From NCBI GenBank assembly GCA_032433765.1, contig JAVIAB010000102.1, positions 8,383,021 to 8,447,020 on the forward strand: a DNA stretch of 64,000 bases, read 5' to 3'. Within the stretch, counting starts at the first letter, position 1. Each line of letters begins with the position of its first letter. The DNA is from Megaustenia siamemsis. Taxonomy: Eukaryota > Mollusca > Gastropoda > Stylommatophora > Ariophantidae. The translations under genes and the position numbers were made by a program. The notes under the pieces were generated by a model. The model was given only the letters and a program-made list of their open reading frames with translations. It made no database searches and had not been told where the DNA came from. This document shows positions 1-10,514 of this stretch, piece after piece.

Positions 1-31
1 CGCCAACCGGTACGGCACATGATGATGATAG
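1..31 (+). mobile_element. 3' end of an RT-B non-LTR retrotransposon
   Basis: The first bases (CGCCAACCGGTACGGCACAT followed by GATGATGATG) match the last codons and short GAT-rich tail of RT-B copies such as the one ending near 5380. The rest of the copy lies to the left of the window. Confidence 0.7.
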
Positions 32-342
32 AAAAAAAAATGTACATAAAAAAAAGAGTGCGCATCAATGTATGTTAAATCCAAAAATAATGTTTTTAAT
101 TTTCCAAATAGATTTTAAGCCTTGCAATGTCTGCTGAAGTTTGCGATTTTCTAGATATTTCACGGTTTGGGCCAATCAACATTGAAAGCTGAAAACAGCA
201 GAAATGTCGCAAAGCTGCGCACATGATCCTGTATTTCTTTTATTCGTGAATGTAATATTTTTAATTCATGGATGATAATAAATGATAAAGAATATGTGTA
301 GAGATAAACACGCACATTTTTTATTTTATTTTATTTTTTCCT
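32..342. other. Unassigned AT-rich stretch
   Basis: No convincing reading frame, RNA gene or repeat was recognised here. Confidence 0.4.
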
Positions 343-661
343 TTCGCCAGCTTTTACCTCTTTCGAAAGTCCCTAGAGACTAGGAACTGAATTTTGCGTG
401 TTAATTCATTTTTCCCTGGCAACTGTGTGCATAAGGGTCCCTCGTCGTACAGGCAGATAACTCCGCCTTCGGAGTGTACTCATATTTTTTTCCCGTCGAT
501 GAGTAATTGACGTTTCAAGCCGGGTCTCCCTGCTGAGACCAGGGGTGGTTGCCGCAGAGAGAAATGATAAATAAAAATCCCAACTGATTCATCCGAAATT
601 TGAACTCACAACCTCTCTGTCTCAAGGCCGGCGTCTTGCCTTGAGACCAACTAGTCCCCGA
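343..661 (-). mobile_element. S2 SINE, uninterrupted copy
   Basis: Read on the minus strand, this begins with a tRNA-like head (a GACCAACTAG-type start and a degenerate GAGTTCAAAT box B), then a body containing ACTCATCGACG, ending near GCCAGCTTTTACCTC (plus strand, reversed). The same sequence occurs at 21346-21515 plus 34115-34268, where the palindromic element splits it. This copy therefore serves as the empty-site reference. It is tRNA-derived by appearance; the parent tRNA was not identified. Confidence 0.75.
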
Positions 662-822
662 AAACTGATAGAAAGTTACACAACTTGAGAACCAGTGGTT
701 GAGATAACACGAGTATGTGTGGTGGAATGCACAAATTATGGGACAGAAGGAATTGTATGCGGGCGAAGTGCTGGGTTAGCTTTCCTGTTCCAGCGGGCAG
801 ATAAAATTCAAGATTAGAACAA

Positions 823-2395
823 ATGAATTTCTACTTCTTCCATCCCTCCTTTTATTTTTTCTCCTCCTCCTTCTCCTCCTCCTTCTTCCTCTCCTCTTCC
901 CCCTTCTTTTTCTCCTCCTCCTCCTTCTTCTTCTCCTCCGCCCCTCAACCTTCTCCTCCTCCTTCTTTTTCTCCTCCTCCTCCTTTTTCTCCTCCTTCTC
1001 CTTCTTCTTCTCCTCCGCCCCTCAAACGTCTCCTCCTCCTCCTTTTTCTTCTCCTCCTCCTCCTTTTTCTCCTCCTTCTCCTTCTTCTTCTCCTCCGCCC
1101 CTCAAACGTCTCCTCCTCCTCCTTTTTCTTCTCCTCCTCCTCCTTTTTCTCCTCCTCCTCCTTCTTCTTCTCCTCCGCCCCTCAAACGTCTCCTCCTCCT
1201 CCTTTTTCTTCTCCTCCTCCTCCTTTTTCTCCTCCTCCTCCTTCTTCTTCTCCTCCGCCCCTCAAACGTCTCCTCCTCCTCCTTTTTCTTCTCCTCCCCC
1301 TCCTTTTTCTCCTCCTCCTCCTTCTTCTTCTCCTCCGCCCCTCAACCTTCTCCTCCTCCTCCTTTTTCTTCTCCTCCTTCTTCTTCTTCTTCTTCTTCTT
1401 CTCCCCTCGTCCTTCTCTTTTTTTCTCCTCCTTCTCCTCTGTCTTTTTCTCCTCCTCCTTTTTCTTTTTCTCCTCCTTACCCCCTTTGTTGTTATTCTTC
1501 TCCTCTTCCTCCTCCTCTCTTCTTCTTCACCTCCACTTCCTCTTAATTCTTTCTCTTCTCCTCCTCCTTCTCCTCTTCATTTTTCCTCTTCTTCTTCTCC
1601 TTTTTCACCTTCTCCTCCCTCTTCTCCTCCTCCTTCTCCTCCCTCTTCTCCTCCTCCTTCTCCTCATCCTTCGCTTTTTTCTCCTCCTTCTCATTCTTCT
1701 TGTCCTCATCCTTCTCCCCTTTCTTATTCTTCTCCTCCTCTTCTTCCTCCTTCTACTCTCTTCCTCTTCTCCACCTCCTCCTCATTCTTTCTCTTCTCCT
1801 CCTCCCCCTCCTCCACCTTCTCCTCTTCAATCTTCTCCTTTTTCTCCTTCTCCTTCTTCTCCTTCTCCCCCTCCTACTTCTTCTTCATCTCCCCCTCCTC
1901 CTCCTTCTCCCCCTCCTCCTTCTTCTTCATCTCCCCCTCCTTCTCCTTCTCCTTCTCCCCCTCCTACTTCTTCTTCATCTCCCCCTCCCCCTCCTCCTCC
2001 TTCTCCTCCTCCTTCTTCATCTCCCCCTCCTCCTTCTTCTTCTCCATCTCCCCCTCCTCCTTCTTCTTCTTCATCTCCCCCTCCTCCTCCTTCTCCTTCT
2101 CCCCCTTCTTCTTCATCTCCCCCTCCTCCTCCTTCTCCTTCTCCCTCTCCCCCTCCTCCTCCTCCTTCTCCCCCTCCTCCTTCTTCTCCTTCTCCCCCTC
2201 CTCCTCCTTCTTCATCTCCCCTCCTCCTTCTTCTTCTTCATCTCCCCCTCCTCCTCCTTCTCCTTCTCCCCCTTCTTCTTCATCTCCCCCTCCTCCTCCT
2301 TCTCCCCCTCCTCCTTCTTCTTCATCTCCCCCTCCTTCTCCCCTTCCTCCTTCTTCCTTTCTTCTTCTCCTACATTCTCTCTACGACTATTTTTC
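823..2395. repeat. Polypyrimidine (CTT/CTC)n tract, 1.5 kb
   Basis: Nearly all C and T on the plus strand, built from CTCCTCCTC, CTTCTTCTT and, in the left part, a repeated block ending CGCCCCTCAAACGTC at intervals of about 80 bases. Open frames of several hundred codons (Ser/Pro/Leu/Phe only) result from the lack of A and G and are not genes. Such strand-asymmetric tracts can form triplex (H-DNA) structures. Confidence 0.9.
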
Positions 2396-2410
2396 ACCAA
2401 CAAACATAAT

Positions 2411-2640
2411 CATCATGTGCCACGACGATTATATCCTCCCACATTCTCTGCCCACAGCACATCGTATCAGTTCTGTTGTTAACTGTTTACCATTCCACCA
2501 TCCCAAGCTATATAGTATCATTTCTCTTTGTCGTCCGCGATCTCTCTTTCCCTGTATTTTGCCAGTTGTAACCAAGTATCCCAACTTTCCTCTAGTGGAG
2601 ATTTTTTCTCTAATGTATTTCATGAGTTCTCTGTTTGTTG
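2411..2640 (-). mobile_element. RT-B non-LTR retrotransposon, 3' fragment
   Basis: The minus strand encodes the C-terminal tail of an endonuclease-reverse transcriptase polyprotein (GKLGYLVTTGKIQGKRDRGR, then NGKQLTTELIRC), the same tail as RT-B copies at 5075, 13986 and 43535. The 3' tail is CAT-rich near 2411. It is 5'-truncated and frame-damaged. Confidence 0.75.
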
Positions 2641-2652
2641 CCTCTTTATCAA

Positions 2653-2741
2653 TGCCTTCCCTTTTCAGGTACAGGATTGCCTTCCCTTTTCAGATACAGG
2701 ATTGCCTTCCCTTTTCAGGTACAGGATTGCCTTTCCTTTTC
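2653..2741 (+). repeat. Short 25-bp tandem repeat
   Basis: About three and a half copies of a unit beginning TGCCTTCCCTTTTCAG. Confidence 0.8.
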
Positions 2742-2955
2742 AACAAACGCTCGTTTGGGCCAGACCGGTCATATATTTTAAAACCCACTGAGTTGATATG
2801 AATTTGGGTCTTGCTCCGTTGTGATTCACTGACAAAAGGATCAATTGATCGTTTATGTCACGGCGAGTCATCCGAATTAAAAAAAATAAATAAAAAAAAA
2901 AAAATATAAAAAAAATATTTAAAAAATCAAGTACCAATTTTTTCAAAAAAAAAAA

Positions 2956-3178
2956 GTAAAAAGTAAAGTACCCACGTCACGCCAAGTGACGTATAGGGAA
3001 TATGGTGTTAGTGACCATAAATTTTACAGACTTTCAGCACAGGATTTTTGGGGTAATGTGGTCGGTATTACGCCCGTGCCGCTTTACTTTCCCAGAAAAA
3101 AATCCGGTACCATTAAAGGCTGGGTGAACCCGGAAGCCGTCGGTTGAGATCGGATTCTACCTCTTGTCCTTTGTCCAA
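2956..3178 (-). mobile_element. S1 tRNA-derived SINE, head damaged
   Basis: On the minus strand this has the S1 body (GGGTTCACCCAGCC, GGTACCGGATTTTT, GGCACGGGCGTAATACCGAC, then the end TGGCGTGAC..GGGTACTTTACTT). The box A part is missing and box B is degraded (GGTTGAGATCGG on the plus strand). Confidence 0.75.
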
Positions 3179-3224
3179 TTTTTTAAAGCCAACCCAAAAT
3201 TATTATCAACAGTGAAGAACTTGA

Positions 3225-3790
3225 AATTGTGACAAACAAACTATGACTCTCTGATATTGTAGTCACTAACAATGGAGAGTGCCAGAGTGAGATCAAACGA
3301 AGATTAGCAATGGCAACACAAACATTAAACAAACACCCGGAAGAACATGTGGCACAATACCAGCAAGGAAGTGAAACTTAAATTACTAAGGACATGTATC
3401 TTTGCGATAGCAGCATATGGTTGTGAATCATGGACAATCTGGCAAGCAGCAAGGAAGAGAATTGATTTATTCGAAATAAAATGCTGCGGGGGAAAAACTC
3501 TTAAGATACCTTTGATAATGAAAAAGAGTAATGAAGACATATTAAAAGACCAAAACATTAAAAAGAACTGACTTATAGATACCATTCTAATGATGACATT
3601 AAAATATTCTGGCTACACCAAACGACACAGCGGGCTGGATAGAATAATGGGAGGAATGGTTGCTGGAGGACGCATCGGGGGGGGGGGGGGGTGACTAAGA
3701 AGGTGGATTCAGGGAATCTAGGAAATCTTGAACATGACAACAGTAGATGTGAGGGATCTGGCTAGATACGGAGATTCTTACAGACGGGCT
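3225..3790 (+). mobile_element. RT-C non-LTR retrotransposon, C-terminal fragment
   Basis: Broken frames encode the post-catalytic region of a non-LTR reverse transcriptase: KLLRTCIFAIAAYGCESW, then a frameshifted LARYGDSYRRAVMN tail. The YGCESWT motif is the same conserved block seen in the RT-A, RT-B and RT-D fragments here. A 15-base G run (3677-3691) interrupts the frame. The last ~60 bases seed the tandem array that follows. Confidence 0.65.
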
Positions 3791-4811
3791 GTAATGAATG
3801 TAACGTTCTGTGGGAGATCTGCTTAGAGAATGAGATTTTCCAGACGGTCTGTTATGAATGCACCGTTCTGTGGGAGGTCTGGCTAGAGAATGAGATTCTT
3901 TCAGACGGGCTGTGATGAATGCAACAATCTGTGGGAGGTCAGGCTAGAGACAGAGATTCTTTCAGACGGGCTGTGGTGAATGCAACGTTCTGTGGAAGAT
4001 CTGGCTAGAGATAGAGATTCTTTCATACGAGCTTTGGTGAATGCAAAGTTCTGTGGGAGATTTGGCTAGAGATAGAGATTCTTTCATACGAGCTGTGGTG
4101 AATGCAAAAGTTCTGTGGGAGATCTGGCTAGAGACGGAAGTTCTTTCAGACGGGCTGTGGTGAATGCAAAGTTCTGTGGGAGAGTTGGCTAGAGAAAAAG
4201 ATTCTTTCAGACTGGCTGTGATGAATGTAGCGTTCTGCGGGAGATCTGGCTAGAGAATGAGATTCATTCAGACGGGCTGTGATGAATGCAACAATCTGTG
4301 GGAGGTCTGGCTAGAGAATGAGATTCTTTCAGACGGACTGTGATGAATGCAACAATCTGTGGGAGGTCTGGCTAGAGAATGAGATTCTTTCAGACGGGCT
4401 GTGATGAATGCAACAATCTGTGGGAGGTCTGGCTAGAGATAGAGATTCTTTCAGACGAGCTGTGGTGAATGCAAAAGTTCTGGGTAGATCTGGCAAGAGA
4501 CGGAGGTTCTTTCAGACGGGCTGTGGTGAATGCAAAGTTCTGTGGGAGATCTGGCTAGAGATAGAGATTCTTTCAGACGAGCTGTGGTGAATGCAAAAGT
4601 TTTGTGGGAGATCTGGCAAGAGACGGAGGTTCTTTCAGACGGAGTGTGGTGAATGCAAAGTTCTGTGGGAGATCTGGCTAGAGACAGAGATTCTTTAAGA
4701 CTGGCTGTGATGAATGCAACGTTCTGTGGGAGATCAGGCTAGAGAATGAGATTCTTTCAGACGGACTGTGATGAATGCGTCGTTCTACAAAGGACATGCA
4801 ACCTGATGATG
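3790..4811 (+). repeat. 61-bp minisatellite from the RT-C 3' end
   Basis: About 17 copies of a 61-bp unit containing TCTGTGGGAGATCTGGCTAG and GATTCTTTCAGACGGGCTGT. The unit is the coding end of RT-C (frame ..RDSFRRAVVNA..). The array finishes with the normal RT-C terminus (AAAGGACATGCAACCTGATG). The same unit forms the array at 63480-64000 in the opposite orientation. Confidence 0.85.
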
Positions 4812-5074
4812 ATGACCAATTTTTGAGAGGTTTGGTGATCCCCGAAACCCTGTGGGCCCGAAAAATATTCCCCGAATCTGAGAATTTGCCCCAGGAGTAG
4901 CTACCCATCGCATCTACGCTGCAAGGACCCTGTATCTTCTAATGTTAATGTCATTTCTTTTAAAACAACATTCATCAAATTGTGAGGAAGACTTCAGTGT
5001 CTAGGTTTTTTTTTCAAACATAAAATTGGAAGTTGCTGTAAAACTGATAATAAAGATGAGGAAAAAAAAGGTAG

Positions 5075-5395
5075 TATGGTTACAGCCAATGAGGAAGTTC
5101 TCAAAGAGGCCAACACAAAAAGGGAGCTCTTAAAAAACATCAGAAAGAAGCAATCAACATTTTTTCGGACACATCATGAGAATAGGAAAGTTGGAATACT
5201 TGGTTACAACAGGCAAAATAAAAGGAAAGAGAGATCGCGGGCGACAAAGAGAGAAAATACTGGATAGCTTGGCGTCATGGCATGGAAAACAGCCAACAAC
5301 AGAACTGATACGATGCACTGTAGATAGAAGATTGTGGAGGGACATGATCACCTACGCCAACCGGTATGGCACATGATGATGATGGTTACAGCTTT
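5075..5395 (+). mobile_element. RT-B non-LTR retrotransposon, 3' fragment
   Basis: Encodes, over two frames, the RT-B C-terminus (NEEVLKEANTKRELLKNIRK, then the VTTGKIKGKRDRGRQREKIL block, ending LWRDMITYANRYGT and a stop), followed by GATGATGATG. A one-base shift near the TFF(G)H motif breaks the frame. It is 5'-truncated. Confidence 0.8.
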
Positions 5396-5785
5396 ACGTA
5401 GGTGGAGAACAACACAAAATTAATGCAACGTTGCGGCTCAATAGACCTTCAGCAGGAGCAATGAACAACACACACCGTTCTACCCACCTCCTCACACATT
5501 TTTAGAACCTTTCCAGTAATACTACCTGGTCTTTCGGCAGCCTCCTTCGACTAGTCATACCCAATTTGCTGTAAATTTGTCTTCTGACCTGATCATAGCA
5601 AGCACTGGTAAAAACTGGCGAACGGGAAACAAAATCAAATGTCTATCGTGTGCAACATTCATCGCAGCTTGTATGTGATATGTTTCAAGCCTATACTACT
5701 TGGTCTTCTTCTCTCATGTCTTACTAGTACTATGCCCTCCACAATAATCGTTTAGGTAATCACGTTTTATATGACCACAACAATC
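5396..5785. other. Unassigned intergenic stretch
   Basis: No supported gene or recognised repeat. Confidence 0.4.
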
Positions 5786-6105
5786 TTAAATATTTTTTAA
5801 TGTTCTTTAAATGTTCTTTAAATGCTCTTTAAATGCTCTTTAAATGTTCTTTAAATGCTCTTTAAATGTTCTTTAAATGCTCATTAAATGTTCTTTAAAT
5901 GTTCTCTAAATGCTCTTTAAATGTTCTTTAAATGTTCTTTAAATGTTCTTTAAATGTTCTTTAAATGTTCTTTAAATGCTCTTTAAATGTTCTTTAAATG
6001 CTCATTAAATGTTCTTTAAATGTTCTCTAAATGCTCTTTAAATGTTCTTTAAATGTTCTTTAAATGTTCTTTAAATGTTCTTTAAATGTTCTTTAAATAT
6101 TTTAT
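5786..6105 (+). repeat. 11-bp minisatellite (TCTTTAAATGT)n
   Basis: About 28 units of TCTTTAAATGT/C. A block of roughly 130 bp containing the variants GCTCATTAAATG and TTCTCTAAATG appears twice, so there is a higher-order duplication inside the array. Confidence 0.9.
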
Positions 6106-6240
6106 TTTCTTAATATAATAAAAGAAGTTTCTTTTCATTTTTTTTATTATTATTTTTCCTGTGTAAGATAATTGATTATCTAGTTGCTCGGTAGTGTTGG
6201 TTTAATTTACTGACACGTTTATGTGCGGGCTGGGTAGTCC

Positions 6241-6500
6241 GGGAGCCGCGATAGCTCAGTGGTTAGTGAGCTGGACTACAAAGGACAACGGGTAAGGTTC
6301 GATCCCAACCGACGGCTTCCGGGTTCACCCAGCGATAAATGGGTACCGGATTTTTTTTTCTGGGAATGTAAAGAAGCACGGGCGTAATACCGACCACATT
6401 ACCCCAAAAATCATATGCTGAAAGTCTGTAAAATATAGGGTCCTAACACCATATTTCCCTATACGTCACTTGGCGTGACAGGGGTACTTTACTACTTTTA
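6241..6500 (+). mobile_element. S1 tRNA-derived SINE, full length
   Basis: Starts GGGAGCCGCGATAGCTCAGT, which contains a box A-like TAGCTCAGTGGTTAGTG; box B-like GGTTCGATCCC lies about 50 bases on. The body contains GGGTTCACCCAGC and the end is GGCGTGAC..GGGTACTTTACT. The head resembles a tRNA but is one of many dispersed copies, so it is a SINE rather than a tRNA gene. Confidence 0.85.
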
Positions 6501-6504
6501 CTGG

Positions 6505-7440
6505 GTGGTCTATAGGTACGTCGTCGGCCTCAGCACAGAAAAGATACGGGTTCAAAGCCCACCAGAACCAGTGGTAATTTTTATTCAAAAATAGGAATAA
6601 AAATGAAACCGTGGTTTCTTTATGACGGTACCTTTCCCTGATTTCCTGGGTAGTGAGATTCCCTATCTAGCCCTCTCGGATAACGGAAATAAAAAGGGAG
6701 CCCCGTGTGCACTCATGCACGTTAAACAAAACCTTGCCAGTTACAATAAAATACGAGTTGGCCATAAATATGGTCGCTGTCCGGACATGACTGTATGCAG
6801 AAACTTCCCCACGTCGTGGATGGATCTTGGGGGGGCGTTACGGAGTTCGTGCACATGGGGCCAGAATCCTCCTAGGAATTTTCGCGAGATTCTCAATGGG
6901 GATTTCGAAGCACCTATGGCTTCGTCTGGTGTGCAGTAATGATTATCCTAATAACAACAATATATTTGGATGTGTGTGTGTGTGATCTATTGTTCATGCT
7001 GAAGACCTAATGAGCCGCAACGTCATATTGATTTTACCTTGTCCCTCATCTACGTAAAGCTGTATCCATGCCACTTGTTTCCCCTTCCTTCCTTTTCTCC
7101 CAGTTTCAAGAACGCCACATTTAACTTCCCCCCCCCCCCCCCCCCCCCTCACAACCCCGGACATTCCCAATAACCGATATCAACGACCTCTCCCTAATTT
7201 GAAGTTCACTTTCACAACGGTGTATGTTTCCGTTATCATATTACGTCAGCCAGAAACGCGAATCCGTTGTCGTCAGTTTCTATGGCAACGTCTAGGAACC
7301 CAGGATACTCACATTAGTTCTATTCAGCCATGAATACCGCGCGGAACAGCCAAAGTAAAACGGATTTTTAAGATGATGATACTTATAATAAAGGATACAG
7401 GATAATACTACTAAATAATAAAAGGATGGTAAAAGAGGGA
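6505..7440. other. Unassigned stretch with a weak ORF and a poly-C run
   Basis: It holds a 105-codon frame at 6622-6939 with no recognisable motif (contains MHVKQNLASYNKIRVG and NPPRNFREILNGDFEAP), probably chance or an old element, and a 21-base C run at 7128-7148. Nothing else was recognised. Confidence 0.35.
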
Positions 7441-7632
7441 TAATGAAAGAATATTTTAATTTTGGTAGTGCTTTTTTTCCCATTTATATAAAAAGAGCAG
7501 TAAGACAGGGATGCATCCTATCACCAAGCTTTTTCAATCTATACAATCAGGAAATCTTTAAAAACATCTCAGACATGCCAGGCCTAAACATTAATGGAGA
7601 GATAATCAATAACCTCAGATATGCTGCTGATA

Positions 7633-7892
7633 GGGAGCCGCGATAGCTCAGTGGTTAGTGAACTGGACTACAAAGGACAAGGGTAGGGTTCGATCCCAAC
7701 CGACGGCTTCCGGGTTCACCCAGCCTTAAATGGGTACCGGATTTTTTTCTGGGAAAGTAAAGCAGCACGGGCGTAATACTGACCACATTACCCCAAAAAT
7801 CATGTGCTGAAGGTCTGTAAAATATAGGGTCACTAACACCATATTTCCCTATACGCCACTTGGCGTGACGGGGGTACTTTACTTTACTTTTT
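7633..7892 (+). mobile_element. S1 SINE inserted in the RT-D active site
   Basis: A full S1 copy with box A and box B. The 13-bp TATGCTGCTGATA is duplicated at 7620-7632 and 7893-7905. These are the codons of the RT catalytic motif. Confidence 0.9.
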
Positions 7893-7912
7893 TATGCTGC
7901 TGATACTGTATT

Positions 7913-7987
7913 CTTCTTCTTCTACCTTTTTAGCTCCCAGTGGAGCATAGGTCTTCAACAAACATTTTCCAAGTCATTCTGTTTCTA
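7913..7987 (-). mobile_element. 75-bp RT-A 3' end insertion
   Basis: Carries the antisense of the RT-A terminal codons (plus strand GGAGCATAGGTCTTCAACAA). It is flanked by a 10-bp duplication, ATACTGTATT, at 7903-7912 and 7988-7997. It is a severely 5'-truncated retrotransposition event. Confidence 0.75.
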
Positions 7988-8354
7988 ATACTGTATTACT
8001 TGCATAAAATCCCAACAAACTACAACAATTACTTAATGAAATAAAGATGACAAGCAAAAAATATGGGACTAGATATGAATATCAAAAAGACTAAAACTAT
8101 GATCATAAACAAAGATAATACTCAAAACCTACAAATAAATATCAAAGTTGAAGGAATAGACCTGGAGACAGTTCAGAGATACAACTATCGGGGACATACT
8201 ATAACCAGTGATGGAAAATGTACAACTGAAATTTTTTAAAAATAGGAATGGCAAAAAGTAATTTAAATGCCATGAAAAATATGCTAACATCAAAATAAAT
8301 AACACCAGGGCTAAAATTAGGAATAGTAAAATGTTATTTTTGAAATCTGAAATC

Positions 8355-8662
8355 TGAAAGTGAACGCAGCTGAATTGTCCTTTGTCATACGATGTCTTTA
8401 TTCATCGTAATTCGCTCATCGACGAAAAAAATATGAGTACCTCTGAAGACGGATTTATCTGCCTGTACGGCGAGAGACCCCTGTGCACACGGCTGTCAGG
8501 GAAAATGGATTAACACACAAAATTCAATTCCTAGTCTCTAGGAATTTCGCCAGATGTGAAAGCTGGTGAACGCACACATAAAAAAATTAATCGTAAGCAA
8601 TCTGAATATAAAGACATGATCCGGATGAAAAGTACAGCTCACAGTGTACACAGAGCACCAAA
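8355..8662 (+). mobile_element. S5 repeat fragment with an S2 3' half inside
   Basis: The S5 sequence (GAAAGTGAACGCAGC.. and then CACAGCTCACAGTGTACACA-like) is interrupted at 8413-8580 by the 3' module of S2 starting CTCATCGACG. A short ATCGTAA repeat lies on both sides of the insert. Intact S5 copies are at 18675-18985 and 62283-62585. Confidence 0.6.
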
Positions 8663-8732
8663 CTCAGTAGCTCCGGCAACAACAAGCCGGACTTGGAATA
8701 TGAGGAAACTCCTCCAACAAGGAAAACTCTTC

Positions 8733-9275
8733 AGACTCACATCTTGTGAAGACATCTATCTAACTCACATATTGTGAAGACATCTACCTAATTCACATCT
8801 TGTGAAAACATCTACCTAACTCACATCTTATGAAGACATCTACCTAACTCACATCTCGTGAAGACATCTACCTAACTCACATCTCGTGAAGACATCTACC
8901 TAACTCACATCTTGTGAACACATCTACCTAACTCACATCTTGTGAAGATATCTACCTAACTCACATCTTGTGAAGATATCTACCTAACTCACATCTTGTG
9001 AAGACATCTACCTAACTCACACATTGTGAAGACATCTACCTAACTCACATCTCGTGGAGACATCTACCTAACTCACATCTTGTGAAGACATCTACCTAAC
9101 TCACATCTTGTGAAGACATCTACCTAACTCACACATTGTGAAGACATCTACCTAACTCACATCTCGTGGAGACATCTACCTAACTCACATCTTGTGAAGA
9201 CATCTACCTAACTCACATCTTGTGAAGACATTTACCTAACTCACGTCTTGTGAAGACATTTAGCTAACTCACATA
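8733..9275 (+). repeat. 28-bp minisatellite
   Basis: About 19 copies of a unit containing ACATCTACCTAACTCACATC and TTGTGAAG, with CTCGTGGAGAC and CATTGTG variants recurring in the same order, which indicates block duplication. Confidence 0.9.
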
Positions 9276-9900
9276 TCATAAAGGAAGTGTATTTATCGCC
9301 GGGAAATGGGAAAAGCACTCATCGTGGAGAAACCATTTTCCTGAGCACACGAGGAACCTGTAGCAATAAATGTCGAGGACGCGTCGAGAGGCAGGCAAAC
9401 AACAGCCAATCTGAGTGTACCGTAAACCGTATGTTTCTAAATACATATCGTTTAATGGCAAGTAAAGAAATACAGACAGCACTTAATCTAACGGTGACTA
9501 CCGTGGCTAGCGTATGATTGATTGCACTCAGCCACGAATCCTCGCTTCTTCGAACACAATCTTCAAATCTGAGCCATTTTCGCGACCGGAAGTAGGAGAA
9601 ATGATGAAAATGGAACTGCCAATCGCAAGCTTTGAAAGTGGGTGCTGTAGTGGTCTAAATATAGGGCAAGCTACCTTTAGAGCAGCGGTTCTCAGCGAGT
9701 TGCAGAAGGTATATTTATTCTTCTTAGTGTTCATGTGCTTAAGTTGGTGTAGTTGCGTTGTGTCGCTAGTTAACGGCAAAATCGCGATATCTGCTAATTT
9801 CGTCCCGACACATCCATATTGGACGTGGGTAGATTTGCGTAACAGTTTTTGCTCAAACAGAGGCCAGTTTGACCTAGTCAGTTCAACTTTTAACTAACTA
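9276..9900. other. Unassigned stretch with weak ORFs
   Basis: A 127-codon frame (9514-9897) and a 76-codon frame (9287-9517) overlap here. Neither has a recognised domain. The first contains a hydrophobic run (VYLFFLVFMCLSWCSCVVSL) but nothing else to support it. I do not call either a gene. Confidence 0.35.
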
Positions 9901-9904
9901 ACTA

Positions 9905-9982
<78 letters not shown>
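9901..9982. repeat. (CTGT)n microsatellite
   Basis: About 20 CTGT units directly abutting the S4 repeat. Confidence 0.95.
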
Positions 9983-9986
<4 letters not shown>

Positions 9987-10235
9987 GTCCTTTCAAGCCG
10001 AAGACGGCACATAGGGCAGAACCACAATCTCAAAAACAAAAACCTTGCGTGCCAAAATGGCACATATTGCAGAGATCACTGCTCTAAAATCTATGGCTCT
10101 GTTTCCATAACAATACTTTTTACAATAACAGCTTGTCAAGCCATCAATCAACCTCCTTAGTCGCCTCTTACGACACGCTTGGAAGGTCACAGTGTCACTA
10201 TTCTTTACTTCCCTCATAATGAGGCCCCGGTAACA
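9983..10235 (+). repeat. S4 dispersed repeat
   Basis: Begins GTCCTTTCAAGCCGAAGACG, continues with CCAAAATGGCACATATTGCA and ends near ATGAGGCCCCGGTAACACAC. Other copies are at 16932-17198 and 38513-38735, with a stub at 52646-52690. No coding potential or tRNA boxes were recognised. Confidence 0.8.
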
Positions 10236-10379
10236 CACAGGAAAACTTTTAACTTCCAGGGGTTTATTAACATGAGCACAGTGCACGCCGGATCTCCCGT
10301 TTTAAGTTTTTATTTGAGAGGACTTGATATCTAATCAATTCAGAGACCGGAGAGGATAAAAACATAAAAGAAAACATTT

Positions 10380-10472
10380 CTTCGTTGATTTCCTTTATTG
10401 ATTTCCTTTATTGATTTCCTTTATTGATTTCCTTTATTGATTTCCTTTATTGATTTCCTTTATTGATTTCCT
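10380..10472 (+). repeat. 13-bp tandem repeat (TGATTTCCTTTAT)n
   Basis: Seven near-perfect units. Confidence 0.9.
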
Positions 10473-10514
10473 TTTCAGTGGGGGTGTTAAGGCAAAGAAA
10501 TGCCTTATCTTAAT

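Larger units (their letters stand above)
7443..8340 (+). mobile_element. RT-D non-LTR retrotransposon, disrupted RT domain
   Basis: Encodes the reverse-transcriptase core (KRAVRQGCILSPSFFNLYNQ, LNINGEIINNLRYA) and, after two insertions, the downstream part (KKYGTR.. NIKKTKTMIINK-like, then NYRGHTITSDGKC-like). The frame is broken inside the catalytic YADD motif by an S1 SINE (7633-7892) and again by a 75-bp RT-A fragment (7913-7987). It is closely related to the RT-D copy at 11434-12379, which keeps YADD. Confidence 0.8.

Noticed and set aside
823..2482. Open frames of 528 and 260 codons (Ser/Pro/Leu/Phe-rich)
   Set aside because: They lie in a polypyrimidine tract with no stop-forming purines; composition alone explains them.
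6241..6320. tRNA gene (box A and box B present)
   Set aside because: The same head followed by the same 180-bp body occurs several times in the window, twice with 13-bp target duplications; it is a SINE head.
6622..6939. 105-codon frame as a host gene
   Set aside because: No recognisable motif and a SINE-dense setting; kept only as an unassigned stretch.
9514..9897. 127-codon frame as a small membrane protein
   Set aside because: No domain, no supporting promoter or homology, and set among repeats; likely chance.
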